From Streptomyces lateritius (GTDB lineage Bacteria; Actinomycetota; Actinomycetes; Streptomycetales; Streptomycetaceae), in assembly GCF_014649715.1 (NCBI RefSeq), contig NZ_BMTO01000002.1, positions 230,628-294,627 on the forward strand: a DNA stretch of 64,000 nucleotides, in the 5' to 3' direction. Positions 46,497-55,564 of this stretch are shown here, piece by piece. Made by a program: the position numbers and the translations under genes. The first letter of the stretch is position 1, and every line of letters begins with the position of its first letter. A model generated the notes under the pieces. The model was not told where the DNA came from and made no database searches. It saw only the letters and a program-made list of their open reading frames with translations.

Positions 46497-47314
46497 CAGT
46501 AGTTGCCCAGCCCGCCGCAGACGTTCAGCGCCTGCGCGGTGACCGCCGCCGCGTCGTCCGCCACCAGGTACTCGACCATCGCGGCCACCTCGCGGGTCTC
46601 CACGTACCGGCCCAGCGGCACCCGGTTGGTGATGCGGTCGAACGTCTCCTCCTCGGAGACCTGCCAGATGCCCGCGTAGTGCTCGCGCACCCGCTCCGCC
46701 ATCGGGGTCTCCACGAAGCCCGGGCACACCGCGTTCACGGTGATGCCGGTACGGGCCAGCTCCAGGCCGAGGGCCTTGGTCAGCCCGACGACGCCGTGCT
46801 TGGACGCCGAGTACGGCACCGCGTGCACGACGCCCTGCTTGCCGCCGGTGGAGGCGATGTTGATGATCCGCCCACGCTTCTTGGCCAGCATCCCGCCCGC
46901 GTTGAGCACTTCCTTCGTCATGAGGAAGACGCTGGTCAGGTTGGTGGTGATGACGTCGAGCCAGAGCTCGTCGGCGATTTCGGCGGTGGCGCCGCCGCCG
47001 CTGCGGCCGGCGTTGTTCACCAGGATGTCGACCGTGCCGTACCGCTGGACGGCCGCCGCCACGTAGGCGCGGATCTGGGCCGGATCCGCCACGTCGCACA
47101 CCGTGCCGTCGACGTCGAACCCCTCGCCGCGCAGCTCCTTCACCGTCTGCGCCAGCCGCTCCTCGTCCCGGGCGCACAGGAAGGTGCGCGCGCCGAGCGC
47201 GGCCAGCCGGCGGGCGATCGCAAGCCCGATGCCGCTGGTGGCACCGGTCACCAGCGCCACCGGCTTCGCCGCCGTGCCGGGGGTGGCCGTGGCCGTCGCT
47301 GTCGCCGTCGTCAT
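46496..47314 (-). CDS. gra-orf5: Polyketide C-9 ketoreductase (ActIII type)
   Basis: Reduces the C-9 carbonyl of the octaketide before or during first-ring closure. The 272-aa SDR has TGATSGIG at 23-30, NNAGRSGGG at 100-108 (the SGG stands where ActIII has PGG), Asn125, Ser155, Tyr168 and Lys172, and the family end [15 protein letters not shown]. The start is a Thr/Ala-rich run ([13 protein letters not shown]). GGAG lies about 10 nt before ATG 47314. It diverges from the ketosynthase gene across a 267-bp regulatory gap, exactly as in granaticin. Confidence 0.95.
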   Translation of the reverse strand: MTTATATATATPGTAAKPVALVTGATSGIGLAIARRLAALGARTFLCARDEERLAQTVKELRGEGFDVDGTVCDVADPAQIRAYVAAAVQRYGTVDILVNNAGRSGGGATAEIADELWLDVITTNLTSVFLMTKEVLNAGGMLAKKRGRIINIASTGGKQGVVHAVPYSASKHGVVGLTKALGLELARTGITVNAVCPGFVETPMAERVREHYAGIWQVSEEETFDRITNRVPLGRYVETREVAAMVEYLVADDAAAVTAQALNVCGGLGNY

Positions 47315-47389
47315 CGCTGCTCGTCTCCCTTGGGTGGGGTGCGGGGTGGGGCGTCCTGCCGTGCTGGGGGAGAGCGTCGCCAAGGGGCC

Positions 47390-47418
47390 TCGAGCGGGGC
47401 TGGAAGCCCGATGGAGAG
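47390..47418. promoter_or_regulatory. SARP-like phased heptamers, ketoreductase side
   Basis: TCGAGCG (47390), TGGAAGC (47401), TGGAGAG (47412), exactly 11 bp apart. Two of the three words are identical to those at 29025-29053. They lie 76 bp before the ketoreductase start. Confidence 0.65.
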
Positions 47419-47478
47419 GGGGATGGGCGTTCGGGGGCGGGGGGACGACCCACTGCCCTCTCCGCGCCCCATCCGGCC

Positions 47479-47507
47479 GCGAGCCGCTCTCGAGCAGGGC
47501 CGGGGAG
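47479..47507 (+). promoter_or_regulatory. SARP-like phased heptamers, ketosynthase side
   Basis: GCGAGCC (47479), TCGAGCA (47490) and CGGGGAG (47501) at 11-bp steps, 75 bp before the ketosynthase start. The pattern resembles 52482-52510. No convincing -10 hexamer is visible. Confidence 0.55.
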
Positions 47508-47581
47508 TGTGCCGGGGTGTCAGTGAGGTACGGCGGGCGAAAGGAGCCCCACGCGATGCCCAGCAGTACAGGAGGACCACG

Positions 47582-48847
47582 GTGACCCGACGCGTAGTGA
47601 TCACCGGGGTCGGGGTGCGTGCCCCTGGCGGCTCGGGGACGAAGGAGTTCTGGGACCTGCTCACCGCCGGCCGCACGGCGACTCGACCCATCAGTTTCTT
47701 CGACGCCTCCCCGTTCCGCTCGCGGATCGCGGGGGAGATCGACTTCGACGCCGTCGCGGAGGGCTTCTCCCCGCGTGAGGTCCGTCGCATGGACCGCGCC
47801 ACCCAGTTCGCGGTCGCCTGCACCCGGGACGCGCTGGCCGACAGCGGCCTGGACACGGGCGCCCTCGACCCGTCCCGGATCGGCGTCGCCCTGGGGAGCG
47901 CGGTCGCGTCGGCGACGAGCCTGGAGAACGAGTACCTGGTGATGTCGGACTCCGGCCGCGAGTGGCTGGTGGACCCGGCACACCTGTCGCCGTACATGTT
48001 CGACTACCTCAGCCCGGGCGTCATGCCAGCCGAGGTCGCCTGGGCGGCCGGCGCGGAGGGCCCGGTCACCATGGTCTCCGACGGCTGCACCTCGGGCCTG
48101 GACTCGGTCGGCTACGCCGTTCAGCTGATCCGCGAGGGCAGCGCGGACGTGGTGGTCGCCGGCGCCGCCGACACCCCCGTCTCCCCGATCGTGGTGGCCT
48201 GCTTCGACGCCATCAAGGCGACGACCCCGCGCAACGACGACCCGGCGCACGCCTCCCGGCCCTTCGACGGCACCCGCAACGGCTTCGTCCTCGCCGAGGG
48301 CGCCGCCATGTTCGTCCTGGAGGAGTACGAGGCCGCCCAGCGACGCGGAGCCCACATCTACGCCGAGGTCGGCGGCTACGCCACGCGCTGCAACGCGTAC
48401 CACATGACGGGTCTGAAGAAGGACGGCCGGGAGATGGCCGAATCGATCAGGGCCGCACTCGACGAGGCCCGGCTGGACCGTACGGCGGTCGACTACGTCA
48501 ACGCGCACGGCTCCGGCACCAAGCAGAACGACCGCCACGAGACGGCCGCCTTCAAGCGCAGCCTCGGCGAGCACGCGTACGCGGTGCCCGTCAGCTCCAT
48601 CAAATCCATGGTGGGGCACTCACTCGGCGCGATCGGCTCCATCGAGATCGCAGCGTCGGTCCTCGCCATCGAACACAACGTCGTCCCGCCGACGGCGAAT
48701 CTGCACACCCCCGACCCCGAGTGCGACCTGGACTACGTTCCGCTCACCGCGCGCGAGCAGCGCGTCGACACGGTGCTCACCGTGGGCAGCGGCTTCGGCG
48801 GGTTCCAGAGCGCCATGGTCCTGCACCGCCCGGAGGTGGCCGCGTGA
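47582..48847 (+). CDS. gra-orf1: Type II polyketide ketosynthase alpha
   Basis: Condenses malonyl units on the ACP to build the polyketide. The 421-aa protein carries Cys169 in [10 protein letters not shown], His309 in [11 protein letters not shown], Lys341 and His346 in [15 protein letters not shown], the full thiolase-fold catalytic set. The GTG at 47582 follows AGGAGGACCACG. Its stop overlaps the chain length factor start as GTGA, the classic coupled KS-CLF pair. ActI-ORF1-like. Confidence 0.97.
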   Translation: MTRRVVITGVGVRAPGGSGTKEFWDLLTAGRTATRPISFFDASPFRSRIAGEIDFDAVAEGFSPREVRRMDRATQFAVACTRDALADSGLDTGALDPSRIGVALGSAVASATSLENEYLVMSDSGREWLVDPAHLSPYMFDYLSPGVMPAEVAWAAGAEGPVTMVSDGCTSGLDSVGYAVQLIREGSADVVVAGAADTPVSPIVVACFDAIKATTPRNDDPAHASRPFDGTRNGFVLAEGAAMFVLEEYEAAQRRGAHIYAEVGGYATRCNAYHMTGLKKDGREMAESIRAALDEARLDRTAVDYVNAHGSGTKQNDRHETAAFKRSLGEHAYAVPVSSIKSMVGHSLGAIGSIEIAASVLAIEHNVVPPTANLHTPDPECDLDYVPLTAREQRVDTVLTVGSGFGGFQSAMVLHRPEVAA

Positions 48848-50082
48848 GCACCCCTGACCGCCGGCGGGCCGTCGTCACCGGCCTCAGCGTCGCCGCCCCC
48901 GGCGGCCTCGGCACCGAGCGTTACTGGAAGTCCCTGCTGACCGGCGAGAACGGCATCGCCGAGCTCTCCCGCTTCGACGCCTCCCGCTACCCGTCCCGAC
49001 TGGCCGGGCAGATCGACGACTTCGAGGCCTCCGAGCACCTGCCCAGCAGGCTGCTGCCGCAGACCGACGTCTCCACGCGTTACGCGCTGGCCGCCGCCGA
49101 CTGGGCGCTCGCCGACGCGGGCGTCGGCCCCGAGTCGGGCCTCGACGACTACGACCTGGGCGTCGTCACCTCCACCGCCCAGGGCGGCTTCGACTTCACC
49201 CACCGAGAGTTCCACAAGCTGTGGAGCCAGGGACCCGCGTACGTCAGCGTGTACGAGTCCTTCGCCTGGTTCTACGCCGTCAACACCGGCCAGATCTCCA
49301 TCCGCAACGCGATGCGCGGCCCCAGCGCCGCCCTGGTCGGCGAACAGGCCGGCGGCCTCGACGCGATCGGGCACGCCCGGCGTACGGTCCGCCGCGGCAC
49401 CCGGCTGGTGCTCAGCGGTGGCGTCGACTCGGCGCTCGACCCGTGGGGCTTCGCCTCGCAGCTCTCCGGCGGTCTCGTCTCCACGGTCGCCGACCCGGAG
49501 CGCGCCTATCTGCCCTTCGACGTCGACGCCTCCGGCTACGTGCCGGGCGAAGGCGGCGCCGTCCTCATCGTCGAGGACGCCGACTCGGCGCGCGCACGGG
49601 GTGCCGAGCGGATCTACGGTGAGATCGCCGGCTACGCCGCGACCTTCGACCCGGCACCCGGCTCCGGCCGTCCGCCCGCCCTCGGCCGCGCCGCCGAACT
49701 CGCCCTCGCCGAAGCGGGGCTGACGCCCGCCGACATCTCGGTGGTGTTCGCCGACGGAGCGGGGGTCCCGGAGCTCGACCGCGCCGAGGCCGACACCCTC
49801 GCCCGGCTCTTCGGGCCGCGGGGCGTCCCGGTGACCGCGCCCAAGGCACTCACCGGCCGCCTGTGCGCCGGTGGCGGCCCCGCCGACCTGGCGGCCGCGC
49901 TGCTCGCCCTGCGCGACCAGGTGATCCCCGCGACCGGCCGCACCGCGCGGGTGCCGGACGCCTACGCCCTCGACCTGGTGACCGGCCGGCCCCGCGAGGC
50001 CGCCCTGAGCGCGGCCCTCGTCCTCGCGCGTGGCCGCCACGGCTTCAACTCGGCGGTCGTCGTCACCGCTCCGCGGCTCTGA
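48844..50082 (+). CDS. gra-orf2: Chain length factor (ketosynthase beta)
   Basis: Partner of the ketosynthase that sets chain length and primes by decarboxylation. The 412-aa protein has Gln168 (GEQAGG) in place of the catalytic Cys, the defining CLF change. Phe116 in TAQGGFDF (about 111-118) occupies the position which, from memory, is the bulky gate residue of the actinorhodin CLF, consistent with a C16 octaketide. Starts by overlap with the ketosynthase stop. Confidence 0.95.
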   Translation: MSTPDRRRAVVTGLSVAAPGGLGTERYWKSLLTGENGIAELSRFDASRYPSRLAGQIDDFEASEHLPSRLLPQTDVSTRYALAAADWALADAGVGPESGLDDYDLGVVTSTAQGGFDFTHREFHKLWSQGPAYVSVYESFAWFYAVNTGQISIRNAMRGPSAALVGEQAGGLDAIGHARRTVRRGTRLVLSGGVDSALDPWGFASQLSGGLVSTVADPERAYLPFDVDASGYVPGEGGAVLIVEDADSARARGAERIYGEIAGYAATFDPAPGSGRPPALGRAAELALAEAGLTPADISVVFADGAGVPELDRAEADTLARLFGPRGVPVTAPKALTGRLCAGGGPADLAAALLALRDQVIPATGRTARVPDAYALDLVTGRPREAALSAALVLARGRHGFNSAVVVTAPRL

Positions 50083-50195
50083 CCACCGTCGGCCCACCCT
50101 GACGGCCCACCTGACGGACCCATGGCGGACATGGGCCAGCCCGGTCCCGCCCCAGATCCGCACCAGATCCCCACCTGAACCCAAGGAGACCCCAC

Positions 50196-50453
50196 ATGGC
50201 TCGGCTCACCCTCGACGGACTGCGCACCATCCTCGTCGCCTGCGCCGGAGAGGACGACGGCGTCGACCTCTCCGGCGACATCCTCGACATCACGTTCGAG
50301 GAGCTCGGCTACGACTCCCTCGCCCTCATGGAGAGCGCCTCCCGCATCGAGCGCGAGCTCGGAGTCGCCCTCGCCGACGGTGACATCAACGAGGAGCTGA
50401 CCCCCCGCATCCTCCTCGACCTCGTCAACGGCGCCCAGGCCGAGGCGGCCTGA
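50196..50453 (+). CDS. gra-orf3: Acyl carrier protein
   Basis: Carries the growing polyketide on a phosphopantetheine arm. The 85-aa, acidic protein has the attachment Ser41 in ELGYDSLALME. AAGGAG precedes ATG 50196. It lies 113 bp after the chain length factor gene, in the usual KS-CLF-ACP order. The PPTase at 52986 is the likely activator. Confidence 0.96.
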   Translation: MARLTLDGLRTILVACAGEDDGVDLSGDILDITFEELGYDSLALMESASRIERELGVALADGDINEELTPRILLDLVNGAQAEAA

Positions 50454-50569
50454 CCAAGCCGTCCGACGCACCCCGCCCTCTCCGTTCCGCCCCGGGGCAC
50501 GCACGGCCGTGCGTGCCCCTACGGCGTCCCCGCACACGTACCCGCGCACCCGCCGAAGGAGTACGCACC

Positions 50570-51541
50570 ATGGTCCAGCCCGCCGCCACCCCCGTCTCCC
50601 TGCCCAGCCCCACCGTCCACCGCAGCGAGCACACCGTGACGGTGGCCGCACCGCCCGAGGCGCTCTACGCGCTCGTCGCCGACGTGACGCGGTGGCCGGC
50701 CGTGTTCGAGCCGACGGTGCACGTGCGGCACCTCGCCCGGGAGGGGCGGACCGAACGGTTCGAGATCTGGGCCGAGGTGAACGGCGAGATCGCGCACTGG
50801 CGTTCGCGCCGCGTTCTCGACCCGGTGCGGCGGTACGTGTCGTTCCGTCAGGAGCACAGCCGGCCGCCGGTGACCTCGATGTCCGGAGGGTGGCTGTTCC
50901 GCCCGCTGGCCGACGGCCGGACGGAGATCGTGCTGCGGCACCGGTTCACCGTCGCCGACGACGACCCGGCCGCCGGGGCCCGTATCGAGGAGGCCCTCGA
51001 CCGCAACAGCGCCCGAGAACTGGGCGCGCTCGCGGCGCTCGCCGAGACCGGGCACCCGGTGGACGAACTGGTCTTCTCCTTCACGGACACCCTCGCGCTC
51101 CAGGGCGCCGCCCGGGACGCGTACACCTTCGTCGAGCGTGCCGAGCGCTGGGCCGAGCTGCTGCCGCACGTCGCCCATGTGGTGCTGACCGAGCCGGAAC
51201 CGGGCGTGCAGTGGCTGGAGATGGACACCGTGACGGCCGACGGGTCCACCCACACCACCAGGTCGGCGCGCATCTGCCGGGCGCCCGAGTGGATCGCGTA
51301 CAAGCAGCAGCGCACCCCCCGGCTGCTGTCCGGCCACAGCGGCGAGTGGACGTTCGCCCAGACCCCCGAGGGTCCCGTGGCGACCGCCCGCCACACCGTC
51401 GCCGTCGACCCGAGCGGCATCACCGAGGTCCTCGGCCCGGACGCCACACTCGCCGACGCCCGGGCCTACCTCCGCGACGCCCTGGGCCGCAACAGCCTGG
51501 CCACACTGCGGCACGCCGCCGAAGCGGCCCAGCGGGCGTAG
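50570..51541 (+). CDS. gra-orf4: Didomain aromatase/cyclase (ActVII type)
   Basis: Closes and aromatises the first ring. The 323-aa protein has two related START/Bet v1-like domains (about 15-160 and 165-310): HRSEHTVTVAAPPEALYALVADVTRWP in the first and VDELVFSFTDTLALQGAARDAYTFVERAERWAELLPHV in the second. Didomain aromatases go with C9-reduced polyketides, which agrees with the ketoreductase here. GAAGGAG lies before ATG 50570; the longer frame is not used. Confidence 0.95.
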   Translation: MVQPAATPVSLPSPTVHRSEHTVTVAAPPEALYALVADVTRWPAVFEPTVHVRHLAREGRTERFEIWAEVNGEIAHWRSRRVLDPVRRYVSFRQEHSRPPVTSMSGGWLFRPLADGRTEIVLRHRFTVADDDPAAGARIEEALDRNSARELGALAALAETGHPVDELVFSFTDTLALQGAARDAYTFVERAERWAELLPHVAHVVLTEPEPGVQWLEMDTVTADGSTHTTRSARICRAPEWIAYKQQRTPRLLSGHSGEWTFAQTPEGPVATARHTVAVDPSGITEVLGPDATLADARAYLRDALGRNSLATLRHAAEAAQRA

Positions 51542-51568
51542 CGCGTACGGAACCGGCCCGAACGTCCC

Positions 51569-52396
51569 TCAGCGCCCCGTGCCCCGGCGGGAGGTCAGGG
51601 CAGCCGCCGTGGTCGTCCCCGCCCCCGCGCTCAGCGCCGCGCGCCTGGCGCGCAGCCGGACCCCCTGCCCGTACGCCGTCGTGGCGAGCAGTCCGAGGCC
51701 GAATGCGAGGCGGTCCGGCGCCACCTCGGTGCGCGGGCCGGGGGTGGAACGCTCCAGATGGCGGCCGTGGCGGCCGGCGTCGAGCTCCAGGCCCGTCCGG
51801 TCGACCGCGAACACCTCCTCGCCGTCCAGTAGCCAGCGGGCCCGGCCCGCCGACGGATCCACCTCAACCGCACAGCGATGCCATGCCTCGGGGGTGCGGG
51901 GAGCCACCGGTACGGCGTACGCGAACGAGCCGTGCGCCGCGCCGGGCCGGGGCAGCCGCTCGTACAGCACCCACACGAAGCCGTTCGTCAGGGCGAAGTC
52001 GAGGGCCAGGCCGGAGGCCATGTCCACGCAGATCAGCGCGGCCATGGCGCACCGCGGCCCGTCCCCGTCCGGATGCCGGTCTGCGCCGAAGACCCGCGCC
52101 GACAGCTCCGCCTCCGCCCGGAACGGCCCGGGCACCCGCGCCTCGGGCTCCGCGAACGCCGCCCACCGCAGGTGGGCCTCACCCTCCCGCCCCTCCGGTG
52201 CCCGGGTGAACGCGGGCCGCTCCCCCGCCCCCACGCCGCCGTACCCGGACTCCACGCACAGCCCGCACCCGTCGCCGGGCGTCCCCACCCGGCCGTCGCC
52301 CCGCGCCAGCCACGGCAGCGGCCGCAGCCGCCAGCGGGCCGCCCGCCCCGGCGCCGCCCAGTCCTCCTGGAAATCGTCCTCGAACAGCCTGTCCAC
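51569..52396 (-). CDS. Conserved protein of unknown function, paralogue of 43705-44484
   Basis: A protein of about 275 aa that shares, in order, a LFEDDFQEDW start, HLRWAAFAEPE, LALDFALTNGFVWVLYERLP, HRCAVEVDPSAGRARWLLDGEEVFAVDRTG and TAYGQGVRLRARR with the gene at 43705-44484. The start is uncertain: GTG 52396 aligns with the paralogue, while GTGs at 52408 and 52417 also fit. It converges with the aromatase gene, and its start faces the SnoaL-like gene. By position granaticin ORF30; no activity is known to me. Confidence 0.72.
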   Translation of the reverse strand: MDRLFEDDFQEDWAAPGRAARWRLRPLPWLARGDGRVGTPGDGCGLCVESGYGGVGAGERPAFTRAPEGREGEAHLRWAAFAEPEARVPGPFRAEAELSARVFGADRHPDGDGPRCAMAALICVDMASGLALDFALTNGFVWVLYERLPRPGAAHGSFAYAVPVAPRTPEAWHRCAVEVDPSAGRARWLLDGEEVFAVDRTGLELDAGRHGRHLERSTPGPRTEVAPDRLAFGLGLLATTAYGQGVRLRARRAALSAGAGTTTAAALTSRRGTGR

Positions 52397-52481
52397 GTCC
52401 GCCCCCACTCCACTCACTTCACTCCGCTCCCGGACGTCCTCGCCGAGGTTCCGAGGCTCTGCGGTCGGACTCAAGCCGTAG

Positions 52482-52510
52482 TGGAGGGGCCTTCGAGCCC
52501 GCCCGGCGAG
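52482..52510 (+). promoter_or_regulatory. SARP-like phased heptamers before the SnoaL-like gene
   Basis: TGGAGGG (52482), TCGAGCC (52493), CGGCGAG (52504) at exact 11-bp steps, 42 bp before the SnoaL-like gene. Resembles the set at 47479. Confidence 0.55.
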
Positions 52511-52551
52511 GGTGACGCCACCGACCGTCGTCTCGCGCTCTGGAGGAACCG

Positions 52552-52980
52552 GTGACCGCCACCGCAGTCCGTACCGATGTCTACGCCCAGGTCCAGCACT
52601 TCTACGCCCACCAGATGCAGGCCCTCGACGGGGGTCGCTTCGCCGACTACGCGGCCACGTTCACGGAGGACGGCACCTTCCAGCACTCTCCCTCCGCCGC
52701 GCCGGCGGTGGGCCGGGCCGGGATCGTCGCCGAACTGGTGGAATTCAACAAGCGCTTCGACGGCGACCCGGTCCAGCGGCGGCACTGGTTCAACCACATC
52801 GCCCTGGAGCCCCAGGCCGACGGCTCGCTGCGCTCCACCGTGTACGCACTGGTCGTCACCGTCCGCCCCGGCGGGAAGCCGGAGATCGCCCCCAGCTGTG
52901 TCGTCCACGACGTCCTCGTCGTCACGGACGAGGGCGTACGGACCCGTTCCCGCCTGGTCACCCACGACCAGCTGGCCTGA
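52552..52980 (+). CDS. SnoaL/NTF2-like protein
   Basis: A 142-aa cone-shaped NTF2-fold protein: HFYAHQMQALDGGRFADYAATFTEDGTFQHSPS near residues 17-49, then a long beta sheet (HWFNHIALEPQADGSLRSTVYALVVTV). Related small proteins in aromatic polyketide clusters act as cyclases or accessory factors; ActVI-ORFA in actinorhodin is a comparable case. GTG 52552 has GGAGG upstream. First gene of a run with the PPTase and the ActIV-like cyclase. Confidence 0.85.
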   Translation: MTATAVRTDVYAQVQHFYAHQMQALDGGRFADYAATFTEDGTFQHSPSAAPAVGRAGIVAELVEFNKRFDGDPVQRRHWFNHIALEPQADGSLRSTVYALVVTVRPGGKPEIAPSCVVHDVLVVTDEGVRTRSRLVTHDQLA

Positions 52981-52985
52981 CCGGC

Positions 52986-53819
52986 GTGCCCCGACCGCAG
53001 GCCGGGCCGCGCATCCCGCCACCGGCTTCGGTCGCACCGGCCTCTCTCGGCGACTTCTTCCGAGACTCCCTCGGCGACGGACGGCCGCTGGTGATCCACG
53101 GCAGCGTCGAACGGTGGGCGCAGGCGGCCGAGGCCCGGGGCACGGTGCCGCTCGGCCGCCCGTACCCCGGCGACGACGCGGAACGTCTGCGCACCCTGCG
53201 CGACGACCGGCTGCGCCGGCGTTTCGTCGCCTCCCGGCTGATGCTGCGCAGCGTCCTCGGCGCGCTCGTGGGCCGCGACCCGGACCGGATCCGCCTCACC
53301 CGCACCGCGCTGGGCCGCCCTTACGCCCCCGACCTGCCGGAACTGGACTTCAGCCTCAGCCACACCGGCTCCCTGCTCGCCGTCGCGGTGGTACGCGGCG
53401 GCCGCGTCGGCGTCGACGCCGAACGGCAGGGGCGTCCCATGTCCGTACTGGAGCACCGGATGTGCACGCCCCACGAGCGCGCCGTACTCGACGGGCGCGG
53501 GCTGCGCGGGACCGCGCGGGACCGGGAGTTGCTGTGCCTGTGGACGCGCAAGGAGGCGTACACCAAGGCCCTCGGTACGGGACTGCGCCGGCCGGCCCGC
53601 ACTTTCGGTCTGGACGCCGCCGATCCGGCGGGGCGGCCCGTGCTGCGGGACGCGGCCGGCGCCCCGCTGCCCGGCGGCTGGACCGCCATCACACACACTC
53701 TGAGCGAGACAGGTGCGGAGACGGTGCTCAGCGTGGTCGCGGCCTTCCGCCGCCCGCCTCCGCCCTCGACCCCGAACCGGGGGGAGCCGGTGGCGTTCGA
53801 GCCGGGCTCCAGCCGCTGA
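52986..53819 (+). CDS. Sfp-type 4'-phosphopantetheinyl transferase
   Basis: Activates the ACP by adding phosphopantetheine from CoA. The 277-aa protein has the two Sfp signatures: GVDAERQGR near residues 140-148 and CLWTRKEAYTKALGTG near 184-199, with RFVASRLMLRSVLG near 79-92. GTG at 52986 lies 6 bases after the upstream stop; an exact start is not certain because the ribosome site is weak. A cluster-borne PPTase suggests the ACP may be poorly served by the host enzyme. Granaticin ORF32 by position. Confidence 0.9.
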   Translation: MPRPQAGPRIPPPASVAPASLGDFFRDSLGDGRPLVIHGSVERWAQAAEARGTVPLGRPYPGDDAERLRTLRDDRLRRRFVASRLMLRSVLGALVGRDPDRIRLTRTALGRPYAPDLPELDFSLSHTGSLLAVAVVRGGRVGVDAERQGRPMSVLEHRMCTPHERAVLDGRGLRGTARDRELLCLWTRKEAYTKALGTGLRRPARTFGLDAADPAGRPVLRDAAGAPLPGGWTAITHTLSETGAETVLSVVAAFRRPPPPSTPNRGEPVAFEPGSSR

Positions 53820-53862
53820 GCCGACGATGGGCCAGATCCATGATGTCGATGAGGAGGCCCAC

Positions 53863-54828
53863 ATGACCGGAGTGACCACCGCGACGGCCGTCGGAGCGAC
53901 CGAGGGCGCGGCCGGCGGGGGAGCGACCGGCCGCCGGCCCGAGCTGACGGAGGTCGCCGACGGGGTGTTCGCCTACGTCCAGCCGGACGGAGGCTGGTGC
54001 CTGAACAACGCCGGCCTGATCCTCTCGGGCGACCGTGCCGCGCTCGTCGACACCGCGGCGACCGAGACGCGGGCCCGGGGGCTGCGCGAGGCGGTGCTCT
54101 CCGTCGCCCCGGCCGCCCCGCAGGTCCTGGTGAACACTCACTTCCACGGCGACCACACCTTCGGCAACTTCGTCTTCCCGGAGGCGCTCGTCGTCGGCCA
54201 CGAACGCGCCCGCACGGAGATGACCGAGGCGGGCCTGCATCTGACGGGCCTGTGGCCGGACGTCGAGTGGGGTGCGCTGGAACTCGTCCCGCCGGCCCTG
54301 ACCTTCCGCGACCGGCTCACCCTGCACATCGGCGACAAGGCCGCCGAGGTGCTCCACCTCGGTCCGGCGCACACGAGCAACGACACCGTGGTCTGGCTGC
54401 CCGCCGAGCGGGTGCTGTTCACCGGCGACCTGGTGATGAACGGGGTGACGCCGTTCTGCCCCATGGGCTCGGTCGCCGGCTCCCTGGAGGCGCTGGACAC
54501 GATGCGCGCCCTCGCCCCCGAGGTGGTCGTCACCGGCCACGGACCGGTCGCGGGGCCCGGGGTGTTCGACGAGACCGAGGCATATCTGCGCCTGCTCCAG
54601 GATCTCGCCCGACAGGGTCTCGCCGAGAAGCTCGACCCCGTCGCGCTGGCCCGCCGTACCGACCTGGGCCGGTACGCGCGGTGGCTGGACGCCGAGCGGC
54701 TCGTCCCCAACCTCTTCCGGGCGTACGCCGAGGAACAGGGCGAGCCCCGCGGTTCCCGCGTGGACATGAGCGAGCTGTTCCGGCGCATGGTGGAGTACCA
54801 CGGCGGGCTCCCCACCTGCCACGCCTGA
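53863..54828 (+). CDS. Metallo-beta-lactamase-fold polyketide cyclase (ActIV type)
   Basis: Likely closes the second ring and releases the chain from the ACP, as ActIV does. The 321-aa protein has the metal motif THFHGDH at residues 92-98, further ligands in GPAHTSNDTVVWLP (near 168) and FTGDLVMNG, and a late TGHGPVAGPG. The first 28 residues are a variable Gly/Ala/Thr-rich tail. GAGGAGG precedes ATG 53863. Converges with the flavin reductase gene, 11 bases away. Granaticin ORF33 by position. Confidence 0.92.
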   Translation: MTGVTTATAVGATEGAAGGGATGRRPELTEVADGVFAYVQPDGGWCLNNAGLILSGDRAALVDTAATETRARGLREAVLSVAPAAPQVLVNTHFHGDHTFGNFVFPEALVVGHERARTEMTEAGLHLTGLWPDVEWGALELVPPALTFRDRLTLHIGDKAAEVLHLGPAHTSNDTVVWLPAERVLFTGDLVMNGVTPFCPMGSVAGSLEALDTMRALAPEVVVTGHGPVAGPGVFDETEAYLRLLQDLARQGLAEKLDPVALARRTDLGRYARWLDAERLVPNLFRAYAEEQGEPRGSRVDMSELFRRMVEYHGGLPTCHA

Positions 54829-54839
54829 GCGCCGCACGC

Positions 54840-55394
54840 TCACGCCCGCGCCCCGACCCGGGCGGTGACCGCTTCGACGGCCGTTTCGGCGACGGGGGCC
54901 TCCCACGCGGTGAAGGCCCCCCGCCGGTACAGCAGCGGGCGGGCCTCCTCGCGTACCAGGACCCGCTCCATGCGTCCGATCAGCAGCCGGTGGTCACCTG
55001 CCCGGACGCTGCTCTCCAGCGCGCACTCCGCGTGCGCCAGCACCCCCTCGCGCAGCACCGGGGAGCCCGGCACGGACTCGCCGTGCCGCCACGCCAGCCC
55101 GTCGAACTTCCGGTCCGAGCGCCCCGCGAAGGTCCGCGCCAGCTCCTCGCCGCCCTCGGCGGCCAGCAGGTGCAGCGCGAAGACCTCCGAGCCGAGCAAG
55201 GCGGGCAGCGTGCGGGACCGCTCGTCCACGCAGACCAGCAACAGGGCCGGGTCCAGGGAGACCGCGCTGAAGGCGTTGCAGGTGAACCCGAGCGGTCTGC
55301 CGTCGGCGCCGACCGTGGTCACCACCGCGACGGCCGTCGGTACGGATCCGAAGAAGTCGCGGAATGCCTCGGGCTCCACAGCCATGCCCTTCAC
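54840..55394 (-). CDS. Flavin reductase (ActVB type)
   Basis: Supplies reduced flavin to a two-component monooxygenase. The 184-aa protein has the split-barrel flavin reductase fold: FGSVPTAVAVVTTVGADGRPLGFTCNAFSAVSLDPALLLVCVDE near residues 15-58 and HAECALESSVRAGDHRLLIGRM near 120-141. GTG 55394 is preferred because GAGGTG lies 6 nt upstream; an ATG three codons later is possible. Its natural partner is the ActVA-ORF5-like enzyme encoded 18 kb away at 35702. It is the last intact cluster gene on the right. Confidence 0.88.
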   Translation of the reverse strand: MKGMAVEPEAFRDFFGSVPTAVAVVTTVGADGRPLGFTCNAFSAVSLDPALLLVCVDERSRTLPALLGSEVFALHLLAAEGGEELARTFAGRSDRKFDGLAWRHGESVPGSPVLREGVLAHAECALESSVRAGDHRLLIGRMERVLVREEARPLLYRRGAFTAWEAPVAETAVEAVTARVGARA

Positions 55395-55564
55395 TGCCGT
55401 CACCTCGCACGTCTCGCCTCGCCGGGGCGGGCCCCCGGACAGTGCCCGGGCCGCCCCGGACGACGCCCGGGGCGGCCTGCGGACCCGGCCAGCGTCTCCG
55501 GGCTGTCTGGAGGTCTCCTGGACTCCCACTGGAGCCCCACGGCACCCTCAACACCAGGGCCGTG

